A stretch of DNA of 64,000 bases, from positions 87,501-151,500 of the forward strand of contig CAUYUJ010018308.1 of NCBI GenBank assembly GCA_963575745.1, written 5' to 3'. The stretch comes from Prorocentrum cordatum. Lineage: Eukaryota; Sar; Dinophyceae; Prorocentrales; Prorocentraceae. Positions 39,285 to 53,307 of the stretch are shown here, one piece after another. The notes under the pieces are model-generated. The model made no database searches, was not told the DNA's origin, and worked only from the letters and a program-made list of their open reading frames with translations. The first letter of the stretch is position 1. Each line of letters begins with the position of its first letter. A program made the position numbers and the translations under genes.

Positions 39285-39603
39285 CGGGCTGCACCTCCTG
39301 ATGGATGTGCAGATCCGCGCTGTCCAGCTGGAAGCAGGAGGAGCATAGTCCGGTAGCGGCCCGTGTGCAGTCCCGCCGCGGCGGGCCCTCCGAGCCCGCG
39401 GGCGGCCAACGGCGGGGCGCGGCGGCCTCCCGCGCGCTCGCGGCAGCCCGCCCTCCAGCCGCCGCGAAGTCCGCGAGGAGGCCCTGGGCGCCGGGCGGGC
39501 ACGGGGGACGGGCCCTGGGTGGCGGGGATCCGCGCCAGGCGCAACTTGCGGGCTGCACCTCCTGACGGATGTGCAAATCCGCGCCGTCCAGCTGGAAGCA
39601 GGC
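39285..39603 (+). repeat. Duplicated exon-sized segment, about 62 bp, two copies
   Basis: TTGCGGGCTGCACCTCCTGA..GGATGTGCA..ATCCGCGC..GTCCAGCTGGAAGCAGG occurs at 39285-39345 and 39545-39603 with four or five differences. In one plus frame both read LHLLTDVQIRAVQLEAG or LHLLMDVQIRAVQLEAG, so substitutions are conservative. The first copy runs into a stop soon after; the second continues into the next entry. Confidence 0.5.
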
Positions 39604-39950
39604 CTCGCCGCGGGCGCGTTCAGGCCACGCTGCGCGGCGAAGGTGCCCCACGACTCCTGGAACGGCCTTGGCCTTCTCAGAGTGAGCGGCCGCGGCCTCG
39701 CGGGCGCGACAATCGCGTCGATTGCTCCGCTGGCCCGCAGGGATACGTGACTCAACGTCTTGACCAAATTGAGATAGAGGGCGAACAATCCATGAGATTG
39801 TTGCGCCCTGGGGCCTCCGCGCCGCGGGCCTTCTCCACCGTGGAATCGCTGGCCGCCAACCTGTGCGCCGCCAGCTCGGCGACGCAGTCGGCCCTCGTCG
39901 ATGGGGCCTCTGTGCAGCCTGGAGAGCTCGTCGCGGCCCGTGGACTGCAG
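39553..39950 (+). CDS. Candidate exons X and Y of an unknown protein
   Basis: Exon X (39553 to about 39660) reads LHLLTDVQIRAVQLEAGLAA, GAFRPRCAAKVPHDSWNGLG. Exon Y follows the acceptor GCTGGCCCGCAG (ends 39740) and reads GYVTQRLDQIEIEGEQSMRL, LRPGASAPRAFSTVESLAAN, LCAASSATQSALVDGASVQP, GELVAARGLQ, ending at CAG|GTATTT (39950/39951), a good donor. If the donor is not used, the frame runs to TGA at 40020-40022. The two exons are in different frames, as expected with an intron between. Exon Y is strongly coding-like. No family recognised. Confidence 0.45.
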
Positions 39951-40171
39951 GTATTTGCGCGGCTATGGCGAACGATATCGGCCCCTGCGGTGAGCAGCCA
40001 TGACGCGAATCGCAGCCTTTGACGATTTCAAAAATAACTCAATCTGAGTACTACTCTCCCTCTTCCCCTGATGACGGTTTGCAAGTGTTCGACCCCCCCC
40101 CCCCCCGCGTGTTGTTTTTTACACAGGTTTCCCTGGAGTTGGGTTTTCGCTTGCATGTTTTCAAAATGCTG

Positions 40172-40360
40172 CTCTCGCTGAGGCGCCGGCCTCATTTTCG
40201 GGCCCCGCTCATTCCGAATCGTGCTCCCGCTGCAGCGCTGGCCTCATTTACGTGCTTCCGCTCGTTCCGAATCGTGCTCCCGCTGCAGCGCTGGCCTCAT
40301 TTCCGCGCTTCCGCTCGTTTCGACTCGTGCTCCCGCTGCAGCGCTGGCGTGATTTCCCGT
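40172..40360. repeat. 52-bp tandem repeat, 3.5 copies
   Basis: Unit GCTGCAGCGCTGGCCTCATT, then TTCCGCTCGTTCCGAATCGT, then GCTCCC; starts spaced 50-53 bp apart at about 40191, 40241, 40294 and 40346 (measured on CCTCATTT). Copies differ at few positions. Confidence 0.8.
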
Positions 40361-40574
40361 GCCATGCCACGACATGCGATGCAATGCTAGGTTGATGCTA
40401 CGCTTTGCGGTGCTCTTCTACGCCATGCCACGCCGTGCTCTACAATGCATCGCGTACCCTTTCGGGATCATTGCCCTGCTCGACATCCGACTGTGCGAGT
40501 AGAGAGGCGATCTACGCCATGGTATAGGATGGGAGGGACGGGTAGGATGTCAGATCTGACGCGAGCGCACCTAG
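40361..40574. other. ATGCCACG-rich stretch, no gene
   Basis: Degenerate CATGCCACG / GATGCTACG motifs to 40450, then unique sequence. Confidence 0.35.
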
Positions 40575-41010
40575 TTTGCCCCCCCCCCCCCCTCTCTTTT
40601 CCCCCCCCTCCCCCCTCTCTCCTGTCCCCCCCCCCTCCTCTCTCCTGTCCCCCCCCCCCCTCTTTCCTTCCCCCCCCCCTCTCTCTTGTCCCCCCCCCTC
40701 CTCTTCTCTTGTCCACCACCCCCTCTCTCCCCGCCACCCCCTCTCTCCTTTCCCCCCCCCTCTCTCCTGTCCCACCCCCCCCTCTCTCCTGCCCCCCCCC
40801 ACCCTCTCTCCTTTCCCCCCCCCTTCGCGTGTCAATTATTTCGTCCTTGGCGCCCCCCCCTTCCCCCCTTGCAGAGCGAAGCTTGAGCGAGCCCCCCCCC
40901 CCTCTCTCTCCTTCCCCCCCCCCTCGCGTGTCAATTCTTTTCGTCGGTTTTCGTCGCTTGCGTCCCACCCCCGACCCCCCCCCTCCAGAGCGAAGCTTGA
41001 GCGAGCTCAA
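40575..41010. repeat. C-run / CTCTCTCCTGTC minisatellite
   Basis: About 20 units of CCCCCCCCTCTCTCCTKTC, with a longer repeat GCGTGTCAATT..TTCGTC at 40826-40850 and 40924-40946 and GAGCGAAGCTTGAGCGAGC at 40875 and 40989, so a higher-order unit of about 105 bp is embedded. Confidence 0.8.
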
Positions 41011-41501
41011 GCCCACGCTCTCAGAAACTCACACGCCGGATCGGCGGATATGCAGAACCCTTGTTCCAGGTCGCCGCGTGGCCCGGCCTCATGAATCGAT
41101 GGCGGGACCGGGGCTCCAGGACCCCCCGTTCCCGGTGCAAGACGACCTGAATGGCTTCCGTGACGGCCAAGATGGCCCATGATGGCTTCAGAGATGCTTC
41201 CAAGACCGCTAAGATGGCCTCGAGAGAGCCCAAGGTGGCCCCAAGATGCACCCTACACGGCCCAATATTAGGTCCAGTAGCTCCACATAGCTTCCGAAGC
41301 GGCCAAGACGCCTCCAAGACGTCCCTTGGGAAAGCCTGAATATGCGAAACTCATAGATCTTCCGTTCGCTTTTGACGGATTTGTTGCATTTGTTTTTTTC
41401 TTCGGCCTGCCGACGGTACAGATGGCCCACGAGGCGCCCAAGATTGAGGACTAGGGGTGAGCGGTGTGTGGATACCACATGGCCAGGGCCAGGCATTCCT
41501 T
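41011..41501. repeat. Short family W fragment and flank
   Basis: 41150-41330: GGCCAAGATGGCCCATGATGG and CCAAGACCGCTAAGATGGCC units, a W relative in the CCAAGA orientation, then an AT-richer cassette-like end (GCCTGAATATGCGAAACTC). No coding sequence before the SL relic. Confidence 0.5.
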
Positions 41502-41523
41502 TCGGCAACCATTTTGGCTCAAG
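41502..41523 (+). other. Relict dinoflagellate spliced leader (DinoSL)
   Basis: TCGGCAA followed by CCATTTTGGCTCAAG: 19 of 22 positions match the DinoSL consensus and the final 15 are exact. It lies 109 bases before the ATG of the next gene, with no SL-RNA donor or Sm site after it. It marks the 5' end of a reverse-transcribed, trans-spliced mRNA. Confidence 0.85.
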
Positions 41524-41632
41524 CCGCGCCGCTTCTCCCGGCACGCGCCCCGGGTCCGCGGGGGTCGCGCGGCGCACCAGGTCTCCCGACGCCGCCGTGG
41601 GGTTCACGGGCAGTGCGCTGCCACGGGGGACC

Positions 41633-42184
41633 ATGCCAGCTGTGGAGCGCCAGCTGCCGCTTGGCCTGGAGACCAAGAATACCTTCCTGGACTGCCAGTC
41701 GCCATGGATCGACTACGTCACAGTGGGCGGGCGCGCGAAGTCGGACCCCACGTCCGACTCATCGTCGGCCTCGGTGGCCGCCGAGCTCTCCCAGAGCAGC
41801 GGGGTCCTCGAAGGCCTCGGGTGCAGTCCCGAGGCGAGGCTGCGCGACGGGAGGCCGACCGCGCCTCCGCCCGAGACGGGGCCGCGGCGCCGCCACGACG
41901 CGGCGGAGCGCTGGCGGGGCTCGCGAGACCCGAGCAGCGGCGCCATGGGCAGGGTCGCGCGGCGGCCCCGAGGCCCGCAGCCCGGGGGCGAGGGCGGGCG
42001 ACCCAGCAGCTCGGAGGGCGAGGGGGCCCCCGCGCTGGACAAGATCACCCGGACGCAGCGGCGCCGCCTGCAGCGGAAGGGCCAGCTGGGCGGCGGGGGC
42101 GGCAGCTCGACCGCCCCGCAGCAGGGCAGCCGCGGCGGCCCGACCGCCGTGCAGCAGGGCGCCTCCACCAGGCTCTCCCTGTGA
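41633..42184 (+). CDS. Retrogene candidate, 183-residue hypothetical protein
   Basis: ATG 41633 to TGA 42182-42184, no intron, behind a relict spliced leader. The frame is open upstream, but the start is placed at the ATG in context GGGGACCATGCC because the preceding 109 bases are 5' UTR of a trans-spliced message. Residues 1-31 (MPAVERQLPLGLETKNTFLD, CQSPWIDYVTV) look like a conserved head; a short KNTF-type motif followed by an acidic/Ser stretch is, as I recall, common in dinoflagellate proteins, some with Mei2-type RRMs, but this one has no RRM. 34-56 are Ser-rich (GRAKSDPTSDSSSASVAAEL); 66-150 are Pro/Arg/Gly-rich; 135-149 are basic (ALDKITRTQRRRLQRKG); the rest is Gly/Gln-rich. Probably a disordered RNA- or DNA-associated protein; function unknown. 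Intactness suggests a recent or selected copy. Confidence 0.6.
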   Translation: MPAVERQLPLGLETKNTFLDCQSPWIDYVTVGGRAKSDPTSDSSSASVAAELSQSSGVLEGLGCSPEARLRDGRPTAPPPETGPRRRHDAAERWRGSRDPSSGAMGRVARRPRGPQPGGEGGRPSSSEGEGAPALDKITRTQRRRLQRKGQLGGGGGSSTAPQQGSRGGPTAVQQGASTRLSL

Positions 42185-42307
42185 GCTGCCCGCCTTCGGC
42201 GGCCCGGGCCCCGGCGGGCCGACGGGCCAGACCCGAGCTCCGCCGCCCATTTCGCGGCGGCGGCGGCGCCCCTCGCGCGGGCTCTCAGCGTTGGGGCACG
42301 CCACCCG

Positions 42308-42405
42308 CGCTCCGCGCGGATTTTCTTGGATCTGCGCTGGAGCGCCCTGGCGGCGCCTCCAGCGCCGCTCCTGGGGCGCTCCGCGCGCCAGGGAAAGCGC
42401 GTGTC
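42308..42405. mobile_element. MITE-like element, family M1, copy 3
   Basis: CTCCGCGCGGATTTTCTTGG, then GCGCTGGAGCGCCCTGGCGG and the GGGGCGCTCCGCGCGCCAGG palindrome. The right terminal repeat is missing or replaced by GAAAGCGCGTGTCCGAG. Same orientation as the other copies. Confidence 0.55.
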
Positions 42406-42589
42406 CGAGATTTCTACTCGTATGTTTGAGTACCATTGATTTTTTTGGTTACAGTACAGCTTTAATTGGTTTCGGAATTATTTCTGTAGTGCGCACTGTA
42501 TGCAATTACATCAATAATTGTGTCGGGAATTAATAATGTAGGCTCGAAATATTGCCAAGAGCATTTTGGTTATGTATTTCTATTGAGTT

Positions 42590-45500
42590 GGGAAGTTAGA
42601 AAGGAATTCGATAAGGAATTTCCTGAGTTAGAAAGGAATTTGAATACCAGAGATAGTTCTGAACCTCAAAGACAATCGAGTCCGAATTGCCCGAGGAAGC
42701 CAGGGCCAGGAAGGGAAAAAGGAGTTAGAAAGGAATTCGATAAGGAAATTCAAGAGTTAGAAAGGTTTTTTTTTTTTGTTTGTTCTTTGGTGTTTTTGGA
42801 CAAAAATAAAAAATATTAAAAACAAACAAAAAAAAACGACGCCGAGAGGTCTGAGCCAGGACGGAAAAAACGAGTTAGAAAGGAATTTGATAAGGAAAAT
42901 CAAGAGTTAGCAAGCAAGAAATTTCGTTTTGGGGGTTGTTTTTTGTTTTGCTTTTTTAAGACGCCGAGAGGTCTGGGCCAGGAAGGAAAAATGAGTTAGA
43001 AAGGGATCTAATAAGGAATTTCAAGAGTTAGAAAGGAATTTTCGGTTTTTGGGGTTGTTTTTCGTTTCGTTTTTTTTACGACGCCGAGAGGTTTGGGCCA
43101 GGACGGAAAAAGGAGTTAGAGAGGAATTTAATTAGGAATTTCAAGGGTTAGAACATAATTTGTTTTTTTTTCTGTGTTGTTTTTTGTTTTGTTTTTCATT
43201 TACGACGCCGAGAGGTCTGGGCCAGGAAGGAAAAAAGGAGTTATAAAGGAATTCAATAAGGAATTTCAAGAGTTATAAAGGATTTTGTTTTTGTTGGGGG
43301 GTTGTTTTTTTTTGTTCGGTTTTTTTACGACGCCGAGAGGTCTGGGCCAGGAAGGAAAAAGGAGTTGGAAAGGAATTCAATACGGAATTTCAAGGGTTAG
43401 AAAGGAATTTCGTTTTTTGGGGGTCTGTTTTTTGTTTTGCTTTTTACGACGCCGAGAGGTCTGGGCCAGGAAGGAAAAGGGAGTTAGAACGGAATTTAAT
43501 AAGGAATTTCAAGAGTTAGAAAGGAATTTTGTTTTTTTGGTTGTTTTTTTTCGGGGGTCTGTTTTTTTACGACGCCGAGAGGTCTGGGCCAGGAAGGAAA
43601 AAGGGAGTTAGAAAGGAATTTAATAAGGAATTTCAAGAGTTAGGAATTTCGTATTTCGTTTTTTTTTTTTTTTTTTTTTTTTTGTTGTTGTTTTTTTTCA
43701 ACGACGCCGAGAGGTCTGGGCCAGGAAGGAAAAAGGAGTCATAAAGGAATTTAATAAGGAATTTCAAGAGTTAGAAAAGCATTTTGTTTTTTGTGGTTGT
43801 TTTTTGTTTTGTTTTTTTCGACGCCGAGAGGTCTGGGCCAGGAAGGAAAAAAAGGAGTTAGAAAGGAATTTAATATGGAATTTCAAGAGTTAGAAAGGTA
43901 ATTCGTTTTTTGAGGTTGTTTTTTTTGTTTTGTTTTGTTACGGCGCCGGGGGCGTTGGGCCAGGAAGGAAAAAAAGGAGTTAGAAAGGAATTAAATAACG
44001 CATTTCAAGAGTTAGAAAGGAATTTCGTTTTTGTTGTTGTTTTTTTAGTTTTGTTTTTTTTTACGACGCCGAGAGGTCTGGGCCAGGAAGGAAAAAAGGA
44101 GTTAGAAAGGAATTTAACAAGGATTTTCCAGAGATAGAAAGGAATTCTGGATACCAGAGAGAATTCTGAATCGCAGGCCCACTCGCGTCAGAATTCCCCA
44201 AGAAACGCTGGGGCCAGGAAGGGGAAACGGAGTTAGAAAGGAATTCGATAAGGAATTTCCCGGGTTAGAAAGGAATTTCAATACCAGAGAGAATTCTGAA
44301 TTTCAAAGACTATTGAATCAGAGTTCCCCAAGAAACTCTGGGGCCAGGAAGGGGAAAAAGAGTTAGAAAGGAATTTGATACGGAATTTCCCGAGTTAGAA
44401 AGGAATTTTGAATACCAGAGTGTATTCAGAATTTCAGAGACTATCGAATCAGAATTCCCCAAGAAACGCTGGGGCCAGGAAGGGGAAACACAGTTAGAAA
44501 GGAATGTGGTACGTTCTTTCCTGGGTTACAAAGGAATTTTGAATACCAGAGATAATTCTGAACCTCAGAGAGTATCGAATCAGAATTGTCCGAGAAAGTT
44601 AGGGCCAGGAAGGGAAAAAAAGAGTTAGAAAGGAATTTAATAAGAATTTTTCCTGAGTTAGGAAGGAATTATGAATACCAGAGAGAATTCTGAACTTCAG
44701 AGACAATCGAATCAGAATTCCCCAAGAAACGCTGGGGCCAGGAAGGGGAAACGGAGTTAGAAAGGAATTCGATAACGATTTTCCAGAGTTAGAAAGGAAT
44801 TTTGAATACCAGAGATAATTCTAAATCTCAGAGCCAATCGAGTCAGAATTCCCCAGGAAACGCTGGGGCCAGGAAGGGAAAAAGGAGTTAGAAAGGAATT
44901 TGATAAGGGATTTCCAGAGTTAGAGAGGAATTATGAATACCAGAGAGAATTCTGACTTCAGAGATTATCGAATCAGAATTCCCCAAGAAGCGCCGGGGCC
45001 AGGACAGGGAAACGGAGTTAGAAAGGAAATTAATAGGGAAATTCCACAGTTAGAAAGGAATTTTGAATACCAGAGAGAATTCTGAACCTCAGAGACAATC
45101 GAGTCCGAATTGCCAGAGAAAGCCAGGGCCAGGAAGGGAAAAAGGAGTTAGAAAGGAATTTGATATGGAAATTCTAAAGGTAGAAAGGATTTTTGAATGC
45201 CAGAGAGAATTCTGAATTTCAGAGACTATCGAATCAGAATTCCCCAAGAAACGCTGGGGCCAGGAAGGGAAAACGGAGTTAGAAAGGAATGTGATAAGGA
45301 CTTTCCTGGGTTACAAAGGAATTTTGAATACCAGAAGTAATTCTGAACCTCGGAGAGTATCGAATCATAATTGCCCGAGAAAGCCAGGGTCAGGAAGGGA
45401 AAAAGGAGTTAGAAAGGAATTTGATAAGGGATTTCCGGAGTTAGAAAGGAGTTTTGAATACCTGAGAGAGTTCTGAACTTCAGAGACAATCGAATCATAT

Positions 45501-46410
45501 TCCCCAAGAAACGCTGGGGCCAGGAAGGGGAAACGGAGTTAGAAAGGAATTTAATAAGGAATTTCCAGAGTTAGAAAGGAATTTTGAATACCAGAGATAA
45601 TTCTAAATCTCAGAGCCAATCGCGTCAGAATTGCCAGAGAAAGCAAGGGCCTGGAAGGGAAAAAAGGAGTTAGAAAGGAATTTGATAAGGAATTTCCAGA
45701 GTTAGAAAGGAATTTTGAATACCAGAGAGAATTCTGAATTTCAGAGACTGTCGAATCAGAATTTCCAACGAAACGCTGGGGCCAGGAAGGGGAAACGGAG
45801 TTAGAAAGGAATTCGATAAGGAATTTCCTGAGTTAGAAAGACAATCGAGTCCGAATTGCCCGAGGAAGCCAGGGCCAGGAAGGGAAAAAGGAGTTAGAAA
45901 TGAATTTAATAATGAATTTCCAGAGTTAGAAAGGAATTTTGAATACCAGAGAGAATTCTGAATTTCAGAGACTATCGAATCAGAATTCCCCAAGAAACGC
46001 TGGGGCCCGGAAGGAAAAAAGGGAGTTAGAAAGGAATTTGATATTGAATCTCCTGAGTTAGAAAGGAATTTCATTCTTGGTGTTGTTTTTAACAAAAAAG
46101 AAACGACGCCGGGAGGTCTGGGCTAGGAAGGAAAAAGGAGTTAGAAAGAGACTTGATAAGGAATTTACAGAGTTAGAACGGAAATTCCGTTTTCGGGAAT
46201 CGTTTTTTTGCTTTTTTACGACGCCGGGAGGTCTGGGCGAGGAAGGAAAAAGGAGTTAGAAAGAGATTTGATAAGGAATTTCCAGAGTTAGCAAGGAAAT
46301 TCGTTGTCGGGGCGTTTTTTTTTACGACGCCGGGAGGTCTGGGCCAGGAAGGAAAAAGGAGTTAGAAAGGAATGTTATAAGGGAATTCCAGAGGTAGAAA
46401 GGAATTCCGT
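42590..46410. repeat. Composite left arm, outer part: A1, B10, A14, B3 units
   Basis: One type A unit (42590-42760), about ten type B (42830-44090, spacing 115-135 bp), about fourteen type A (44110-46075, spacing about 130 bp), then three B-like (46080-46410) without the long T-rich linker. Units are diverged from each other by roughly 5-20%, so the array is not freshly amplified. Unit length is not a multiple of three and stops are frequent; no coding. Confidence 0.8.
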
Positions 46411-46594
46411 TTCGGGGGGTCTTTTTCCCAACCATCCTGTGGTGTTGGGTCCTCGTTTTGAAGAGACGTCGCCCCGCGTTCCTTCCTTCCCGCTGCCCCC
46501 TCCCTCCTCCCATCTTCATCATCATCGTCATCATCCCCATCATCGTCATCGTCATCATCATCTGTCGTCATCATCATTATCACCACCCATGTCG

Positions 46595-47720
46595 GCACAC
46601 CCCTCACACGTTTCGTGACCCCATAGGGAGCTCCACCGAAGGTCCCAGTGCGTGTGCCCGCATGCGTCCCGCACACCCATTTCGGCACACCCCTCACACG
46701 TTTCGTGGCCCCATAGGGAGCTCCACCGAAGGTCCCAGTGGGTGTGCCCGCATGCGTCCCGCACACCCATTTCGGCACACCCCTCACACGTTTCGTGGCC
46801 CCATAGGGAGCTCCACCGAAGGCCCCAGTGGCTGCCGTCCGCATGCGTCCCGCACACCCATTTCGGCACACCCCTCACACGTTTCGTGGCCCCACAGGGA
46901 GCTCCACCGAAGGCCCCAGTGCTGCCGTCCGCATGCGTCCCGCACACCCATTTCGGCACACCCCTCACACGTTTCGTGGCCCCATAGGGAGCTCCACCGA
47001 AGGCCCAGTGGCTGCCGTCCGCATGCGTCCCGCACACCCATTTCGGCACACCCCTCACACGTTTCGTGGCCCCATAGGGGAGCTCCACCGAAGGCCCCAG
47101 TGCCGCCCGCATGCGTCGCACACCCATTTCGGCACGCCCCTCATTTCGTGGCCCCATAGGGAGCTCCACCGAAGGTCCCAGTGGGTGTGCCCGCATGCGT
47201 CCCGCACACCCATTTCGGCACACCCCTCACACGTTTCGTGGCCCCATAGGGAGCTCCACCGAAGGTCCAGTGGGTGTGCCCGCATGCGTCCCGCACACCC
47301 ATTTCGGCCCACCCCTCACACGTTTCGTGGCCCCATAGGGAGCTCCACCGAAGGTCCCAGTGGGTGTGCCCGCATGCGTCCCGCACACCCATTTCGGCAC
47401 ACCCTTCACACGTTTCGTGGCCCCATAGGGAGCTCCACCGAAGGTCCCAGTGGGTGTGCCCGCATGCGTCCCGCACACCCATTTCGGCACACCCCTCACA
47501 CGTTTCGTGGCCCCATAGGGAGCTCCACCGAAGGTCCCAGTGGGTGTGCCCGCATGCGTCCCGCACACACATGTCGTCCCACCCCTCACACGTTTCGTGG
47601 CCCCATAGGGAGCTCCACCGAAGGTCTCAGTGGGTGTGCCCGCATGCGTCCCGCACACCCATTCCGGCACATCCCTCACACGTTTCGTGGCCCCATAGGG
47701 AGCTCCACCGAAGGTCCCCG
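46595..47720. repeat. 90-bp tandem array, about 13 copies
   Basis: Unit blocks: TTTCGTGGCCCCATAGGGAG, CTCCACCGAAGGTCCCAGTG, then CCGCATGCGTCCCGCACACC and ATTTCGGCACACCCCTCACA. TTTCGTGG occurs at 46611, 46701, 46791, 46882, 46972, 47062, about 47146 (short copy), 47234, 47323, 47413, 47503, 47593 and 47683. Since 90 is 30 codons, all frames stay open for long stretches on both strands, but copies of 88, 89 and 91 bp shift the frame, so a selected coding role is unlikely. Confidence 0.9.
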
Positions 47721-47789
47721 TGGCGCAGTCCACATGCGTCTCCTTTGCCCAGTACAGCGTTACGTGGCCCCATATGGAGCCCCACCGCA

Positions 47790-48075
47790 GGTCCCAGCCA
47801 GCCAGCTAGCTCTCTTTGCTCCGCGCAGCGGGCGACCCGCGCGCGTCGCTGGGACTCCTCCGGGGCGACCTGCGCGCGTCGCGGGGGCTCCGTGCTGCGT
47901 TCCGCCCAGCGCCTCGCTCGCCCGTCGTCGCTCTGCCCAGCGGCAAGAGCCTTGCCCGCTATCAGCCAGCCAGCTAGCTCTCTTCGCTCCGCGCAGTGGA
48001 CGACCCGCGCGCGTCGCTGGGACCCCTCCGGGGTGACCTGCGCGCGTCGCGGGGGCTCCGCGCTGCGCTGCTCCC
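47790..48075. repeat. Tandem duplication, about 168 bp
   Basis: CAGCCAGCCAGCTAGCTCTC starts at about 47795 and again at 47963, each followed by CGCTCCGCGCAG-like and CGACCCGCGCGCGTCGCTGG. Inside each copy GACCTGCGCGCGTCGCGGG is a second, shorter repeat. Confidence 0.8.
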
Positions 48076-48555
48076 GCAGCCTTGGACTTTTGAGTGCGCG
48101 GGCAAAGAGGGAGTAAAGGAAGGGGAGGAAGCGGGCGCGATCCTCGCGGGGGGGCGCGCCGACATTGGCGTCGCGGCGCGCGGGCGATGCCGTCGGGGAG
48201 TCCCGGGGAAGCTCCTTGCGGCGGCCACGCCCAGCGTCACGAGTATTCAGAGGCAGTCGTTGTCAAACTATTGGCATTCATACACATTTGCACCACGCTT
48301 TGTCATATTCGCATTCATGCACGTAGACTCGCTCGCACGCAGATCATTCACAGTCAGACGCACGCGCGCAGATTCACCCGCGCTCAGTCTCCCTACGTAC
48401 TCAGATCAATCGTTTTCGTTCACTTTGTGTACCACGCCACTCATGTCGGCACGCCCCTAGCACGGTTCGTTGCCTCATAGGGATCGCCACCGAAAAAATG
48501 AATCACTATTGCGGTACTCGCACCTGCATATGGTTGGGTCCCTCGTCAGGCTAAT

Positions 48556-49408
48556 TTTGTATTTTTTTACGACGCCGGGGGTTTGGGCCAGGAAGGAAAA
48601 AGGAGTTAGAAAGGAAATTAATAAGGAATTACAAGAGTTAGAAAGGGATTTCGTTTTGGGGGGTTGTTTTTTGTTTTGTTTTTTTTTACGACGCCGAGAG
48701 GTCTGGGCCAGGAAGGAGAAAGGAGTTATAAGGAATTTGATGAGGAATTTCCAAAGTTATAAAGGACTTCTGGATACCAGAGAGGGTTCTGAATCTCAGA
48801 AACTATCTGATCATAATTGCCCAAGAAGCGCCTGGGCCAGGAAGGGGAAACGGAGTTAGAAAGGAATCAGATTAAGAAATTGCCAGAGTTAGAAAGGAAT
48901 TTTGAATACCAGAGAGAATTCTGCATCGCAGGCCCACTCGCGTCAGAATTCCCCAAGAAACGCTGGGGCCAGGAAGGGGAAACGGAGTTAGAAAGGAATT
49001 CGGTAAGGAATTTCCAGAGTTAGGAATTTGGAAAACCAGAGAGAATTCTGAATTTCAAAGACTATTGAATCAGAATCCCCCAAAAAACTCTGGGGTCAGG
49101 AAGGGAAAAAGGAGTTAGAAAGGAATTTGATAAGGAATTTGCAGAGTTAGAGAGGAATTATGAATACCAGAGAGCATTTGAATTTCAGAGAATATCGAAT
49201 CATAATTTCCAAAGAAACGCTGGGGACAGGAAGGGGAAACACAGTTAGAAAGGAGTTCGATCAGGAATTTCCGGAGTTAGAAAGGAATTTTGAATACCAG
49301 AGATAATTCTGAACCTCAGAGAGTATCGAATCAGAATTGCCCGAGAAAGCCAGGGCCAGGAAGGGAAAAAGAGTTAGAAAGGAATTTAATAATGAATTTC
49401 TAGAGATA
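48556..49408. repeat. Composite left arm, inner part
   Basis: One or two B units then about five A units, in the same orientation as the outer left arm, up to the inversion point. Confidence 0.8.
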
Positions 49409-52770
<3,362 letters not shown>

Positions 52771-52796
52771 GAAAAAACGCCGCGCGAAAGCTTCGT

Positions 52797-52925
52797 CGCA
52801 GCTACAGCTACAGCTACAGCTACAGCATTAATTGATCAGCGAATTATTTACTGTAGCACCCTACAGTACAGCTACAGCATTAATTGCTCAGCGAATTATT
52901 TCTGTTAGCAAAAAAATCAATAGTA
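52797..52925. repeat. CAGCTA hexamers and terminal motif of the composite
   Basis: (CAGCTA)4 at about 52798-52824, then two copies of CAGCATTAATTG.TCAGCG..AATTATTT (52821 and 52875), ending GCAAAAAAATCAATAGTA. A related single copy is at 42451-42490 on the other side of the composite. Confidence 0.65.
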
Positions 52926-53029
52926 TGTGTTTTAATTATGTTTCTTCCAAAATCCGCTTGTAGAACGACATGCCCAGCCCGAGGCTTGCCCCGTGCCGCC
53001 GGGCCCTCGGCAGCCATGCGGGAAGAACA

Positions 53030-53160
53030 GACTGGAGGAGGCGGAGCAGGGGGAGGGGGTTTGAGGAGGAGCAGGAGGAGGGGGAAGAAAAGGAGGAGGA
53101 GGAGCAAGAAAAGGAGGAGGAGGAGGAGGAGGAAAAGGAGGAGTGGATTGACTCGAAGAA
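53030..53160. repeat. (GGA)n microsatellite
   Basis: GGAGGAGCAAGAAAAGGAGG-type purine triplets. Confidence 0.75.
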
Positions 53161-53180
53161 GAAGCACAGCATAACCGCAA

Positions 53181-53252
53181 ATTCCTGGCGCTGCGCGCGG
53201 ATTTTTCGCACCTGCGCTGGAGCGCCGTGGCGGCGCCTCCGGCGCCGCAGCG
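53181..53252. mobile_element. MITE-like element, family M1, copy 4 (truncated)
   Basis: CTGGCGCTGCGCGCGGATTT, GCACCTGCGCTGGAGCGCCG, TGGCGGCGCCTCCGGCGCCG: the left half of M1 only. Same orientation as copies 1-3; with copy 3 it brackets the giant composite in direct orientation. Confidence 0.55.
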
Positions 53253-53307
53253 CAGCTCCGACGATACAGCCATGGCGAAGCGTCGCGACAGGGCCTGGGC
53301 AAGGTTA

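Larger units (their letters stand above)
46411..48555. other. Insertion in the left arm
   Basis: GC-rich block of about 2.1 kb that splits the satellite: a CATCATCGTCATCATC stretch (46515-46585), the 90-bp array (46595-47720), a tandem duplication (47790-48075), then unique sequence to 48430. CATGTCGGCACRCCCCT.ACACG occurs at the start of the array (46589) and again at 48441 just before the satellite resumes, so the two ends share a piece of the 90-bp unit. Confidence 0.65.

Noticed and set aside
40575-41010. Pro/Ser-rich frame as an extensin-like wall protein
   Set aside because: All frames are open across the C/T minisatellite and no signal peptide precedes it.
46828-48036. 402-codon frame across the 90-bp array
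   Set aside because: Open because the unit is 30 codons; other frames and the minus strand are equally open and unit-length indels change the frame.
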